From Acidimicrobiia bacterium (GTDB lineage Bacteria; Actinomycetota; Acidimicrobiia; IMCC26256; PALSA-555): a stretch of 64,000 nt of DNA. The position numbers were made by a program, and so were the translations under genes. Shown here in pieces: positions 1 through 11,545 of the stretch. Under the pieces are notes generated by a model, which saw only the letters and a list, made by a program, of their open reading frames with translations, was not told the DNA's origin and ran no database searches. Numbering within the stretch: position 1 is the first letter of the stretch; every line of letters starts with the position of its first letter. Location: contig DASZJD010000055.1 in NCBI GenBank assembly GCA_035948415.1, positions 1-64,000 on the forward strand, given 5' to 3'.

Positions 1-1026
1 ATCCTGGTCACCGGTCTCGGGACCTACTTCGGCAGCAGGGTGGCGCAGGTCCTCGAGGGCGAGCCCGGCGTCGAGCTCGTCGTCGGCGTGGACACCCGCG
101 AGCCCGTCCTCCCGCTGGAGCGCACGGAGTTCGTGCGGGCCGACGGGTCGTTCTCGATCCTCGAGCGCATCGTGAAGGCGACGCGAGTCGACACGGTCCT
201 CCACACCCACCTCGTGGTCGACTCGACGCAGGTGAGCGGCCGGGCCCTCCACGAGGTGAACGTCATCGGGACGATGAACCTCCTGGCCGCCGCCGGCGCC
301 GCCGGCAGCACGGTCCGCAAGGTGGTGGTGAAGGGATCGACGCTCAGCTACGGCTCGAACTACACCGATCCCTACTTCTTCCGGGAGAACACCCCTCGCT
401 CACGCGGACCGCACACCCGCGTCGAGCGATCCCTGCTCGAGGTGTCCGCGGTGGTCGGCGACTTCGCGGAGGACAACCCGCACGTGACGGTGACGAAGCT
501 GCGCTTCGCCAACGTGCTCGGCGAGCACCTCGAGTCGCCGATCGCCCGCATGCTGCGGCTCCCCCTTGTGCCCGAGATCCTCGGTTTCGACCCGCGGGTG
601 CAGTTCGTCCACGAGGACGACGTCACCGGCGCCATCACGTACGCCACCCTCCACGACGTCGCCGGCATCTTCAACGTGGCCGGCGACGGGACGATGCCGT
701 GGAGCGAGGTCTGCGCCGTGGTCGGCAAGCGGCGGGTGGCGATGCCGCCGTTCCTGACCAGCCTCGCCGCCGAGCCACTGCGCCTGGCTCGCCTCGTCGA
801 CATCCCGCCCGAGGTGCTGAGCCTCCTGCGCTACGGGCGCGGCGTCGACTCCTCCCGCTACCGCCAGGCCGGCTTCTGCTACGAGTACACGACCGCCGGG
901 GCGGTCGACGCGTTCGCCCGAGGCTTGCGCCTCCAGACCACCGTCGGTCGGCCCGAGTACCACTACCAGCGGGACGTCGAGAGCTTCTTCCGGCACTCGC
1001 CGGCGGTGGTGCGCGAGAGCACCTGA
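1..1026 (+). CDS. NAD-dependent epimerase/dehydratase-like protein (atypical extended SDR), 5' end cut by window
   Basis: The reading frame is open from the first base, so the true start lies upstream. The visible protein begins ILVTGLGTYFGSRVAQVLEG, a Rossmann nucleotide-binding strand and glycine-rich loop (GLGTYFG). It continues with the SDR pattern: an acidic residue after beta-2 (VVGVDTREP) and the strand holding KGSTLSYGS. The usual catalytic YxxxK is not where expected; that place reads GPHTRVERSLLE. It is therefore an atypical SDR, similar in this respect to mycobacterial proteins once named GalE2. A C-terminal substrate-binding region follows (FVHEDDVTGAI). The next gene, an enoyl-CoA hydratase-like protein, starts 1 nt after the stop, so the two are probably co-transcribed. 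Family is certain from the fold signature; substrate is unknown. Confidence 0.85.
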   Translation: MLVTGLGTYFGSRVAQVLEGEPGVELVVGVDTREPVLPLERTEFVRADGSFSILERIVKATRVDTVLHTHLVVDSTQVSGRALHEVNVIGTMNLLAAAGAAGSTVRKVVVKGSTLSYGSNYTDPYFFRENTPRSRGPHTRVERSLLEVSAVVGDFAEDNPHVTVTKLRFANVLGEHLESPIARMLRLPLVPEILGFDPRVQFVHEDDVTGAITYATLHDVAGIFNVAGDGTMPWSEVCAVVGKRRVAMPPFLTSLAAEPLRLARLVDIPPEVLSLLRYGRGVDSSRYRQAGFCYEYTTAGAVDAFARGLRLQTTVGRPEYHYQRDVESFFRHSPAVVREST

Positions 1027-1027
1027 G

Positions 1028-1777
1028 GTGGCGCTGCACGTCGAACGGCGCGACGGCGTCGCCGTCCTGACCCTCGACGACGCCGGCCGCCGCAACGCGC
1101 TCAGCGCCTCGATGGTCGACGACATCGTGGCCGCGGTCGACGACGCCGAAGCCGACGCGACGGTCGGGGCCCTCGTCGTGACCGGGGCGCCGCCCGCGTT
1201 CTGTTCCGGGGCCGACACCTCCAGCCTGCGCTCGCTCGGTCAGGGAGACGCGGAGCCGGCGTCGGTCCGCTCGATCTACGACGGCTTCCTCCGGGTCCGC
1301 GCCTGCGCCCTCCCGACCGTGGCGGCCGTGAACGGCCCGGCGGTCGGGGCCGGGTTCAACCTGGCGCTGTGCTGTGACGTGCGCCTGGCCGGGACGTCGG
1401 CCCGGTTCGACTCCCGCTTCACCCGCATCGGCCTCCACCCGGGCGGGGGGCACACGTGGATGCTCGACCGGGCCGTCGGCCCGCAGGCCGCGGCGGCGAT
1501 GGCGCTGTTCGGCGAGGCCGTGGACGGGCGCCGCGCCTTGGAGCTCGGGCTGGCGTGGGCCTGCCTGCCCGACGCCGAGCTCGTCGACGCCGCCGTCGCG
1601 CTCGCCGCCCGGGTGGCCGAGGCGCCCCACGACCTGCTCCGCGCCGTGAAGGCCTCGTTGCGGGAGGCGTCGGGCGAGCTCGACTTCGACGCCGCCGTCG
1701 CCACCGAGCTCGAGCGCCAGGCCGAGTCGGCGCGCCGCGGCTGGGTGGCGGAGCGGCTGGCGGCCCGCCGGCGCTGA
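1028..1777 (+). CDS. enoyl-CoA hydratase/isomerase (crotonase) family protein
   Basis: A 249-residue crotonase-fold protein starting at GTG 1028. The two oxyanion-hole strands are clear: PAFCSGADTSSL and AAVNGPAVGAGFNLAL followed by CDVRLAG. The segment that carries the two catalytic glutamates in true hydratases reads RFTRIGLHPGGGHTWML and PQAAAAMALFGEAV. Neither glutamate is obviously conserved, so ordinary 2-enoyl-CoA hydration is doubtful; an isomerase, hydrolase or divergent lyase activity on an acyl-CoA is possible. It acts in the cytoplasm and probably in lipid or steroid breakdown. It is nearly fused to the upstream SDR gene (1-nt gap), which suggests a shared transcript. Confidence 0.87.
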   Translation: MALHVERRDGVAVLTLDDAGRRNALSASMVDDIVAAVDDAEADATVGALVVTGAPPAFCSGADTSSLRSLGQGDAEPASVRSIYDGFLRVRACALPTVAAVNGPAVGAGFNLALCCDVRLAGTSARFDSRFTRIGLHPGGGHTWMLDRAVGPQAAAAMALFGEAVDGRRALELGLAWACLPDAELVDAAVALAARVAEAPHDLLRAVKASLREASGELDFDAAVATELERQAESARRGWVAERLAARRR

Positions 1778-1781
1778 CGCG

Positions 1782-2393
1782 TCAGCGCCGGGCGAAGAAC
1801 TCGGCCTCGAGCTCGTCCCGCCGCGCCGACCACTCCTCGGCGGTGATGGCGTAGCGGACGTGGTCCTCCCACGCCCCCCGGATCTGCAGGAAGCGCTGCG
1901 ACGTGCCCTCGTCGCGCAGGCCGAGCTTCTCGGCGACCCGGCGGCTCTTGACGTTGCGGGGCACGATGGCCGCCTCCACCCGGTGGAGGCCGAGGTCCTC
2001 GAAGGCGAACCGCAGCACCACGGCCACGGCCTCGGGCATGTAGCCGCGACCGGCGTGCTCGAGGTCGATCCAGTACCCGACGTTGGCGGACTGGAACGGC
2101 CCGCGCTGGACGCTCCCCAGGCTCACCTCGCCCGCGAAGGCGCTGCCCTTCCGGAGGAAGATCCCGAACCCGTAGGCGGCGTCGAAGTGCCGCTGGCGAT
2201 CCCAGGCGCCACACCGGGCCTTGAAGGCCTCGGGGTCCGTGATCGGGTCCGGCGCGCCGGGCTCGCCGAGCGGCTCCCAGGCCTCGAGCCACTCTCGGCT
2301 GCGGATCCGGACCTCGCGCCACGCCTCCCAGTCGCCTCCCTTCAGCGGCCGGAGCGTGACCCGCGCCCCCGTCAGCACCTCGCTGCGGCGCAT
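1782..2393 (-). CDS. GNAT family N-acetyltransferase, RimJ/RimL type
   Basis: This 203-residue protein has the order expected of RimJ/RimL-type acetyltransferases: an N-terminal VTLRPLKGGDWEAW strand and helix, a central GYWIDLEHAGRGYMPEA acetyl-CoA-binding loop (R-G-x-x-x-x-A pattern) and a C-terminal LHRVEAAIVPRNVKSRRVAEKLG segment in which Asn and Ser line the cofactor. It transfers acetyl from acetyl-CoA to an amine, possibly a protein N-terminus or a small molecule; the substrate cannot be read from the sequence. It is convergent with the crotonase gene (4-nt gap) and divergent from orn, whose start is 48 nt away. Confidence 0.9.
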   Translation of the reverse strand: MRRSEVLTGARVTLRPLKGGDWEAWREVRIRSREWLEAWEPLGEPGAPDPITDPEAFKARCGAWDRQRHFDAAYGFGIFLRKGSAFAGEVSLGSVQRGPFQSANVGYWIDLEHAGRGYMPEAVAVVLRFAFEDLGLHRVEAAIVPRNVKSRRVAEKLGLRDEGTSQRFLQIRGAWEDHVRYAITAEEWSARRDELEAEFFARR

Positions 2394-2441
2394 CGGCGAA
2401 GGTTACCGACGCGCCCGCGCGCCCGTGCCAGGCTGACGGGC

Positions 2442-3020
2442 GTGCCCCCGCCCGCCGACGGCCGCCTGGTGTGGCTCGACCTCGAGATGACCGGTCTCGA
2501 CGTCACCCGTCACGTCATCGTCGAGGTGGCGGTGCTCGTGACCGACGCCGGCCTGGAGGCGCTCGACGAGGGCCTCGACGTCGTCGTGCACCAGCCGCCG
2601 GCCGCGCTTGCGGAGATGAACGACACCGTCCGCGCCATGCACACCCGGTCGGGGCTGCTGGCCGCGATCGAGGCGTCCGAGGTCTCGCTGCCCGAGGCCG
2701 GCGAGCAGGCCCTCGCTTACGTGCGCCGTCACATCCCGGAGCCGGGCACCGCGCCCCTGTGCGGCAACTCGATCGGGGTCGACCGGCGCTTCCTGGACCG
2801 CCAGCTGCCGGAGCTCGACGCCTACCTCCACTACCGCAGCATCGACGTGTCGTCGCTGAAGGAGCTGAGCCGGCGCTGGTACCCGGACGCGTTCAAGCGC
2901 CGACCCTCCAAGCGAGAGACGCATCGCGCCCTCGATGACGTCCACGAATCGATCGCCGAGCTGCGCTACTACCGGGACACGATCCTGCGACCGGTCGAGC
3001 CGCCGGCGCCCACTACCTAG
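2442..3020 (+). CDS. orn: oligoribonuclease (3'-5' exoribonuclease, DEDDh family)
   Basis: This enzyme degrades 2-5 nt RNA fragments and pGpG-type linear dinucleotides to mononucleotides. All DEDDh motifs are visible: D13 and E15 in WLDLEMTGLD, D114 in GNSIGVDRRFLD, and H161/D165 in THRALDDVHES. I choose GTG 2442 because it places WLDLEMTG close to the N-terminus, giving 192 aa, as is usual for the family; the frame is open further upstream but that part has no Orn similarity. Its stop codon overlaps the stop of the convergent aminotransferase, both lying within the CTAG at 3017-3020. Confidence 0.95.
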   Translation: MPPPADGRLVWLDLEMTGLDVTRHVIVEVAVLVTDAGLEALDEGLDVVVHQPPAALAEMNDTVRAMHTRSGLLAAIEASEVSLPEAGEQALAYVRRHIPEPGTAPLCGNSIGVDRRFLDRQLPELDAYLHYRSIDVSSLKELSRRWYPDAFKRRPSKRETHRALDDVHESIAELRYYRDTILRPVEPPAPTT

Positions 3021-4105
3021 ACCAGGTCGCGGAGTGCTCCCAGGATCGTGGTCACGTTCCGGTCGCGCGCCGAGTGGCCCATGAGGCCGATCCGCCACGC
3101 CCGCCCCGCGAACTCGCCGAGGCCGGCGCCGACCTCGATGCCGTAGGTCTCGAGCAGCTCCTTGCGCAAGGTGACGTCGTCGGCGCCGTTCGGGAGCCAG
3201 GCCGACGTGAGCTGCGGGAGCCGACGGCGCTCCTCGGCGAGGAGCGGGAAGCCGATCCGGGGCAGCTCGTGCTGGAGGCGGGCGCCGACGCGGCGATGGC
3301 GGGCCCACGTGGCGTCGAGGCCCTCCTCGAGGACGGCACCGAGGGCGGCGTGCAGCGACAGGATCATCGCGACCGGCGCGGTGTGGTGGTACGTGCGCTG
3401 GGACCCGGCGACGTAGCGCTCGATGAGCCCGAGGTCGAGGTACCAGGACTGCGGCGGGGTGGCGCGGCGTCGGACCTGCGCCCGGGCACGCTCGGACAGC
3501 GTGAGCGGCGCCAGGCCCGGGGCCACGCCGAGGCACTTCTGGGTGGCGGAGTAGCAGGCGTCGATCCCCCAGGCGTCGACCTCGAGCGGGATGCCGCCCA
3601 GGCTCGTGACCGCGTCGACGACGAACAGCGTGTCGGTGTCCGCCAGCGCCGCCAGCGGCGCGACCTCGTTCTCGACGCCGGTGGAGGTCTCGGCGTGCAC
3701 GACGGCCAGCAGCCGCGCCCGCGGGTGCCGGCGCTGGGCGTCGAGGAGCTGCTCGGGATCGAGGGCACGCCCCCACGCGGCGTCGACCCGCACGAGGTCG
3801 GCGCCGCAGCGGCGGGCGACCTCGCACATCCGCTCGCCGAACACGCCGTTCACGCCGATGATCACGGTGTCGCCCGGCTCCACCAGGTTGACGAAGCACG
3901 CCTCCATGCCCGCCGAGCCCGTCCCGCTCACCGGGAACGTGAGCGCGTGCTCGGTGCGGAACACGGCGCGTAGCCGCGCCATCGTCTCGTCGAGGAGGGC
4001 GAGGAACTCGGGGTCGAGATGGCCGAGCATCGGGCGCGTCAGCGCCGCGGTCGCCTCGGGGTAGGGGTTCGAGGGGCCCGGGCCGAGCAGCAGCCGGTCG
4101 GTCAT
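3017..4105 (-). CDS. class V aminotransferase (serine-pyruvate / alanine-glyoxylate type)
   Basis: A 362-residue PLP enzyme of the class V fold. It starts LLLGPGPSNPYPEATAAL and carries the SGTGSAGMEAC cofactor loop, an HAETSTGVENEV segment, the VVDAVTSLGG aspartate region, and the PLP-binding lysine in YSATQKCLGVAPGL. This pattern fits alanine-glyoxylate, serine-glyoxylate or serine-pyruvate transaminases better than cysteine desulfurases. ATG 4105 is chosen because the family motif begins seven residues later; the frame stays open upstream. It is cytoplasmic and may link glyoxylate or photorespiration-like C2 metabolism to amino acids. The exact amino donor is not determinable from sequence alone. 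Confidence 0.9.
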   Translation of the reverse strand: MTDRLLLGPGPSNPYPEATAALTRPMLGHLDPEFLALLDETMARLRAVFRTEHALTFPVSGTGSAGMEACFVNLVEPGDTVIIGVNGVFGERMCEVARRCGADLVRVDAAWGRALDPEQLLDAQRRHPRARLLAVVHAETSTGVENEVAPLAALADTDTLFVVDAVTSLGGIPLEVDAWGIDACYSATQKCLGVAPGLAPLTLSERARAQVRRRATPPQSWYLDLGLIERYVAGSQRTYHHTAPVAMILSLHAALGAVLEEGLDATWARHRRVGARLQHELPRIGFPLLAEERRRLPQLTSAWLPNGADDVTLRKELLETYGIEVGAGLGEFAGRAWRIGLMGHSARDRNVTTILGALRDLV

Positions 4106-4164
4106 CACCACGGCCCGGCATCCTACGGGGGCCCGCTTCCGCCGCCGGCGGTCGGGCGGGCACG

Positions 4165-4554
4165 TCAGACGGGGGTGGCCAGCCCGTCCCAGTGCTCGAG
4201 CAGCATGCCGACGACCGGTCGAGCCGGTGGGCCCGCGGCCAGCCCGCGCGCGATCTCCGCCGCCGCGCGCGCGACTCGGGTGACGTCCGCGTCCGGCAGC
4301 AGGATGCCGGCCCGGTCCGCCGCCTCCTGCACCGCGTGCGCGGCGTCGGCGGCGGCACGGGCGGCGCGGCGGGAGCAGCCGGTGCGACGCAGCAGCTTGT
4401 CGATCGCGATGGTGGCGCGCCACCAGTCCACCTCGTCGCAGATCTGCTCGGCGCCGATCGACGTGGCGACGCGACGCAGGTCGTCGCCGGTCATCGACTT
4501 CAGCGCGGCCGTGAACCGGTCCGGCGATTCGGGTCGCGTGGTTCCGTCCCCCAC
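4165..4554 (-). CDS. hypothetical alanine-rich helical protein
   Basis: I do not recognise this 129-residue protein. It is predicted soluble, has no signal peptide or membrane segment, and is rich in Ala/Arg helices (for example RRAARAAADAAHAVQEAADR). An N-terminal part reads SMTGDDLRRVATSIGAEQ. Codon use has the same strong GC3 bias as its neighbours, which supports it being real. It starts at GTG 4554 and lies between ppx and the aminotransferase on the same strand, with 49- and 59-nt gaps. A role cannot be assigned. Confidence 0.6.
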   Translation of the reverse strand: MGDGTTRPESPDRFTAALKSMTGDDLRRVATSIGAEQICDEVDWWRATIAIDKLLRRTGCSRRAARAAADAAHAVQEAADRAGILLPDADVTRVARAAAEIARGLAAGPPARPVVGMLLEHWDGLATPV

Positions 4555-4603
4555 CGGGGCATTGTCGGACCGCCGCCCCCGAAAGTGGTGGATTTCCGAG
4601 CCG

Positions 4604-5527
4604 TCAGGCCAGGCTGCGGACCAGGCCGTCGAGGATGTCGTCCTCGGAGACGAGCAGCTCGTCGACCCCGAAGGCCCGCAGGACCGTGACCAGCACCACC
4701 GCCCCGCCGACGATGGTGTCGACCCGGCCCGGCTCCAGGCCGGGGTTGTGGCGCCGCTCCGCCGCCGGCTCGAGGGCGAGGGTCCGGAACACGTCCTCGG
4801 CCGCGTCGCGGGTCAGCCGGAAGTGGTGGATCCGCTCCCGGGAGTACGGGACGCCCTGCTCGACGGCGGCGATGGTCGTGATCGTGCCGGCGAGCCCGAC
4901 CACGGTCCGGGCCTCGTGGAGGGCCGGGAGGGCGCGCTCGACGTCGGCGAGGTGGTCGCGCACCACCGACACCGCCTGGGAGAGCTCCTCGGGCGCGGGC
5001 GGGTCGGAGCGCAGCCACTGCTCGGTGATTCGGACGCAGCCGACGTCGATCGAGATCGCCGCCTCGGGCTCCCGGGCGCCCATCGTGAACTCGGTCGATC
5101 CGCCGCCGAGGTCGACCACGAGGTACGGCGGGGGCTCGTCGGTGAGGCCCCCGGTGGCGCCGATGAACGAGAGCCGAGCCTCCTCGTCGCCGCTCAGCAG
5201 CTCGGGCTTCACGCCGAGGGCGGCTCGGGCGGCGGCGAAGAAGTCGCCGCGGTTCTCGGCGTCGCGCGCTGCGCTCGTGGCGCTGGCGCGAACCCTCGTC
5301 GCGCCCTGCTCGCGGATCGCGTGCCCGTACTCGTCGAGCACCTCGAGGGTGCGCGCCACGGCCTCCGGTGCCAGCCGACGGGAGGCGTCGACCCCCGCGC
5401 CGAGGCCCGTGATCCGCATCCGGCGGTCGCGGGGGACGAGGGTCGTGTCAGCACCGTGACGCTCGGCGTCGGCGACGAGCAGCCGGATCGAGTTGGTCCC
5501 GATGTCGACGGCGGCGACTCGCGTCAC
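4604..5527 (-). CDS. ppx: Ppx/GppA-family phosphatase (exopolyphosphatase or pppGpp phosphohydrolase)
   Basis: This 307-residue protein belongs to the actin-like ATPase fold phosphatases. The phosphate-1 loop DIGTNSIRLLVAD lies at residues 6-18, and the phosphate-2 loop DLGGGSTEF is near residue 130. Further motifs GLAGTITT and GGAVVLVTVL complete the single short-form catalytic module without the C-terminal HD domain of E. coli Ppx. It hydrolyses polyphosphate and/or the gamma phosphate of pppGpp. GTG 5527 is chosen because its GTGA overlaps the stop of the DUF501 gene, coupling translation. It is last in the eno-ftsB-DUF501-ppx series, as in mycobacteria. Confidence 0.92.
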   Translation of the reverse strand: MTRVAAVDIGTNSIRLLVADAERHGADTTLVPRDRRMRITGLGAGVDASRRLAPEAVARTLEVLDEYGHAIREQGATRVRASATSAARDAENRGDFFAAARAALGVKPELLSGDEEARLSFIGATGGLTDEPPPYLVVDLGGGSTEFTMGAREPEAAISIDVGCVRITEQWLRSDPPAPEELSQAVSVVRDHLADVERALPALHEARTVVGLAGTITTIAAVEQGVPYSRERIHHFRLTRDAAEDVFRTLALEPAAERRHNPGLEPGRVDTIVGGAVVLVTVLRAFGVDELLVSEDDILDGLVRSLA

Positions 5528-5961
5528 CCCAGCCGCTCCGCCACCCACGCTCCGACGGGGTCGTCGCCGCCGGCGAGGTGCCAGGCGTAATGGGCGTGGA
5601 GGCACTTGACGCCGGCGCGCGCGCCGCCCACCCCGCCGTGGGGCCGCGGCCCGTCCCAGTCGGGCGGGATCGCAGCGTCGCGATCGGCCGCGTACGCGGC
5701 GTGGGCGCGGGCGAGGTCGGTGGCGTCGACGGCGGCCTCGGCCGCTCGGACCCCGCCCGCGGCCTCGAGCCGGGCCACGCGGCGGCTGAGCGTCGGGTCG
5801 AGGAGCCAGTACCGGGTCGGCATCGGCTCGCCGGCGCGGGTGAACGGCCCGTTGCGCAGCACGAGGGGCGTGCCGACGGCGTCGCGCACGACCACCTCGA
5901 AGTCGGCGGTCGGCTCGCGCCCGAGGCCGGCCCGCACCGCCTCCAGATCGGCGGCCGTCAT
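5524..5961 (-). CDS. DUF501 family protein
   Basis: A 145-residue cytoplasmic protein of the DUF501 family, recognised from PTRYWLLDPTLSRRVARLEA in the middle and GVKCLHAHYAWHLAGGDDPV near the C-terminus. The Cys-Leu-His-Ala-His cluster could bind a metal, but that is inference. Function is unknown; across actinobacteria it is found between the FtsB-like gene and ppx, exactly as here. It ends with a 4-nt overlap with ppx (5524-5527) and begins 9 nt after ftsB. Confidence 0.88.
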   Translation of the reverse strand: MTAADLEAVRAGLGREPTADFEVVVRDAVGTPLVLRNGPFTRAGEPMPTRYWLLDPTLSRRVARLEAAGGVRAAEAAVDATDLARAHAAYAADRDAAIPPDWDGPRPHGGVGGARAGVKCLHAHYAWHLAGGDDPVGAWVAERLG

Positions 5962-5970
5962 CGCCGCAGT

Positions 5971-9114
<3,144 letters not shown>

Positions 9115-9152
9115 CGCGCGCCCGACGGCGCCGTCGCCGATCCCTGAGGCCG

Positions 9153-10592
9153 TCAGAGGTTGGCCCAGCGGGCGGCGAGCGCCGGCGCGTCGAGCGAGTG
9201 GAGGTCAAGCCCGTCGCGGGCGGCGGACCGCTCGAGGGCCTCGAAGCGCTCCCGAAAGCGCGCCGACCACCCGCGCAGCGCCGACTCGGCGTCCACGCCG
9301 AGCGCCCGCGCCAGCGCCACGGCACCGGCGAGGAGCTCGCCGAGGGCGACGACGTCGCCACCGGCCCGGATCTGGGCGCACGCGGCCTCGATCCGAGCCA
9401 GGGAGTCCGGCGCGTCGCCGGGCTCGAGCCCGACGGCCGCCGCCTTGCGCAGGAGCTTGTGCGCGTAGAGCAGCGAGGGCAGACCGGGCGTGATCCCGGC
9501 CACGATCGAGTCGGCCCGCCGCTCCTCCTTCTTGATCTGCTCCCAGTTCCGCATGACCGCGGCGCTCGTGGCTGCGTCCACGTCGCCGAAGACGTGCGGG
9601 TGCCGGCGCACGAGCTTGTCGTGGATGGCGCGCTCGACCGCGCCGAGGCCGAAGGCGCCCGCCTCCTCGGCCAGGATGACGTGGAAGATGACCTGGTAGA
9701 CGAGGTCGCCGAGCTCGTCGAGCAGCCGCTCGTACGCGGCGTCGTCGGCGCGCGCGTCGGTCGGGAGCGTCTCGACGGCGTCGACCACCTCGTAGGCCTC
9801 CTCGAGCAGGTAGCGGGTGAGCGAGCGGTGGGTCTGCTCGGCGTCCCACGGGCAGCCGCCCGGGCGGCGGAGGCGGCGGGCGAGCTCGAGCAGCCGCGCC
9901 AGCTCGAGGCCGGGGGCCGGATCGGGCAGCCGCGCCGCGACGCTCGTGAGGTGGTCGGGCTGGCGCCGCTGCAGGTCGGCGAGGGGGATCGACTCGACCT
10001 GCTCGTCGGGGAGCCCGAGGTGGGCGAGCACGGCGACGGGGGCGCCCGGCTCCATGCGTTCGAGCAGGGCGAGGGCCACGTCGCCGAGCACGAGGCGGTC
10101 GTCGACCTGCGCCACGAGCAGCCAGCCGCCGAGGTCGAGGGCGGCGCCGTCGAGGTGGCGCCCGTCGACGACGCGCGCCAGCTCGGTCATGGGGTCGACC
10201 CCGAGGCGCGACCAGGCCAGGTCGGCGAACGACAGGCCGGGCACGACCGTGAGCGTCACCGCGCCCTCGCGCTCGGCGTCGCGGAGGAGCGCCACGGTGT
10301 GTTCGGCCACGCCGGCGCTGCCGGGCACCGCGTACGCGACCTCCGCGTGCTCGGCGGCGGCCACCAGCTCGTCGACGATGGCGTGGTAGGCGTCGTCGAG
10401 GCTCGCGGCCTCGTCGTACCGGCCGTCGAGCGGGCGGAGCGCCAGCCCCTGGGCCGCGAGGTCGGCGACCGCGGGGTGGCGGGCCGTGCGCGCGTACCGG
10501 ACCGGGGCGCGCTCGAGCGCGGCGCGGGCGGCGGGGAGCAGGAGGTCGGCGCCGCCCGGGCCGAGACCCACGACGACGATGCGACCGGGCAT
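9153..10592 (-). CDS. mazG: MazG nucleotide pyrophosphohydrolase with N-terminal tetrapyrrole-methylase-like domain (YabN type)
   Basis: A 479-residue two-domain protein. Residues 1-225 form a SAM-dependent tetrapyrrole methylase-like domain (IVVVGLGPGGADLLLPAA; VVPGLSFADLAWSRLG). Residues ~240-430 form a MazG domain with CPWDAEQTHRSLTRYLLEEA and the ExxE...ExxD metal-binding helices in LLEEAYEVVDAV and LLDELGDLVYQVIFH. MazG hydrolyses non-canonical or surplus NTPs to NMP and PPi. The same fusion exists in Bacillus YabN. The start ATG 10592 overlaps the stop of the upstream foldase gene as TGATG, so the two are translationally coupled. The N-terminal domain's methyl-transfer substrate is not known. 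Confidence 0.93.
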   Translation of the reverse strand: MPGRIVVVGLGPGGADLLLPAARAALERAPVRYARTARHPAVADLAAQGLALRPLDGRYDEAASLDDAYHAIVDELVAAAEHAEVAYAVPGSAGVAEHTVALLRDAEREGAVTLTVVPGLSFADLAWSRLGVDPMTELARVVDGRHLDGAALDLGGWLLVAQVDDRLVLGDVALALLERMEPGAPVAVLAHLGLPDEQVESIPLADLQRRQPDHLTSVAARLPDPAPGLELARLLELARRLRRPGGCPWDAEQTHRSLTRYLLEEAYEVVDAVETLPTDARADDAAYERLLDELGDLVYQVIFHVILAEEAGAFGLGAVERAIHDKLVRRHPHVFGDVDAATSAAVMRNWEQIKKEERRADSIVAGITPGLPSLLYAHKLLRKAAAVGLEPGDAPDSLARIEAACAQIRAGGDVVALGELLAGAVALARALGVDAESALRGWSARFRERFEALERSAARDGLDLHSLDAPALAARWANL

Positions 10593-11545
10593 CAGCCGGT
10601 CGGCGACGGGGTGGCCGTCCCCGCGGTCGCCGCGGCCGGCGGCACGACTCGACCCTGGCGGCGGTCCCAGCTCCCGTAGCGGGGATCGAGGGTGACGTGG
10701 GCGCCCCGGGCCCGGCCGAGGACCTGGTCGAGGGCCACGCTGGCCAGGTCGGCGGTGGACGGCCGGTCGCGCACGAGGATGAGGTGGAAGCCGTACTGGG
10801 TCTGGACCGGGCTCGAGACCGAGCCGACGGGCTGGGTCTGGGCCGCCTGCTGGAAGGGGGCGACGAAGCTCTGGCTGTCGAGGCAGCCGAGGTCGCCGCC
10901 CTGCGCCGCCGAGGCCCGGTCGGTCGAGCGCTGGCGGGCCAGGGTGGCGAAGTCGGCGCCGGCGGCGAGCTGGGCCTGGATCGCCTGGGCCTCGGCGAGG
11001 GTGGCCACGAGGATGTGGGCGACGAAGCGGTGCGACGGGCAGCGCCGCAGCGCGGCGTCCCGCAGCGCCGCCGAGGGGCTGGCGAGGAGGGACCGCTGGA
11101 GGACGGCGATGCGGGCGAACCGGGCCCGGATGGCGCTGCGCAGCGACGACGGCAGGGTCCGCACCACCTGCTCGCTGCCGAGCAGCTGGACCGCGAGGCC
11201 CTCTCCCTCCTGCCGGTCGGCGGCGGTCACGGCCAGCCGGCGTCGCGCCACCGTCTCGTCGACGAAGACCTGCGCGACGCGCAGCGACAGCCACCCGGCC
11301 GCGTAGCCGGAGGTGATGGAGCCGGCGATGGGCGCGAGCGGCGCGCTCCCCGTCTGGCGGATGAGCCGCGCGAAGGCGGCGTTGTCGGCGAGCGCCCGGA
11401 GCTCGTCGTCGACGTCGGACTGCGACACGGAGTGTCCGTCGACGGAGAACGCCGGCGCGCCGGTGCCGACCGTGACGTACGCGACGAAGCCACCGACGAG
11501 CGCGACGAGGGCGAGCGCGGTGACGAGGGCGGGGAGGCGCTTCAC
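10592..11545 (-). CDS. exported peptidyl-prolyl isomerase (PpiC/SurA-like foldase)
   Basis: A 317-residue protein with an N-terminal signal anchor (LPALVTALALVALVGGFVAY) and a SurA-N-like helical region. A parvulin domain lies around residues 170-285, seen from RFVAHILVATLAEAQAIQAQ, FATLARQRSTD, GGDLGCLDSQSFVAPF and TQYGFHLILV. It should assist folding of exported proteins outside the membrane. In mycobacteria a lipoprotein occupies the position between mazG and eno; this protein lies between mfd and mazG instead. Starts at GTG 11545, overlapping the mfd stop by 4 nt (GTGA), and its own stop overlaps the mazG ATG. Confidence 0.88.
   Translation of the reverse strand: MKRLPALVTALALVALVGGFVAYVTVGTGAPAFSVDGHSVSQSDVDDELRALADNAAFARLIRQTGSAPLAPIAGSITSGYAAGWLSLRVAQVFVDETVARRRLAVTAADRQEGEGLAVQLLGSEQVVRTLPSSLRSAIRARFARIAVLQRSLLASPSAALRDAALRRCPSHRFVAHILVATLAEAQAIQAQLAAGADFATLARQRSTDRASAAQGGDLGCLDSQSFVAPFQQAAQTQPVGSVSSPVQTQYGFHLILVRDRPSTADLASVALDQVLGRARGAHVTLDPRYGSWDRRQGRVVPPAAATAGTATPSPTG

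Noticed and set aside
9123-9136. CGACGGCGCCGTCG palindrome between the P450 and mazG genes as a terminator
   Set aside because: It is fully self-complementary without a loop, so a stable RNA hairpin would need to open several pairs, and such GC palindromes are expected by chance here.
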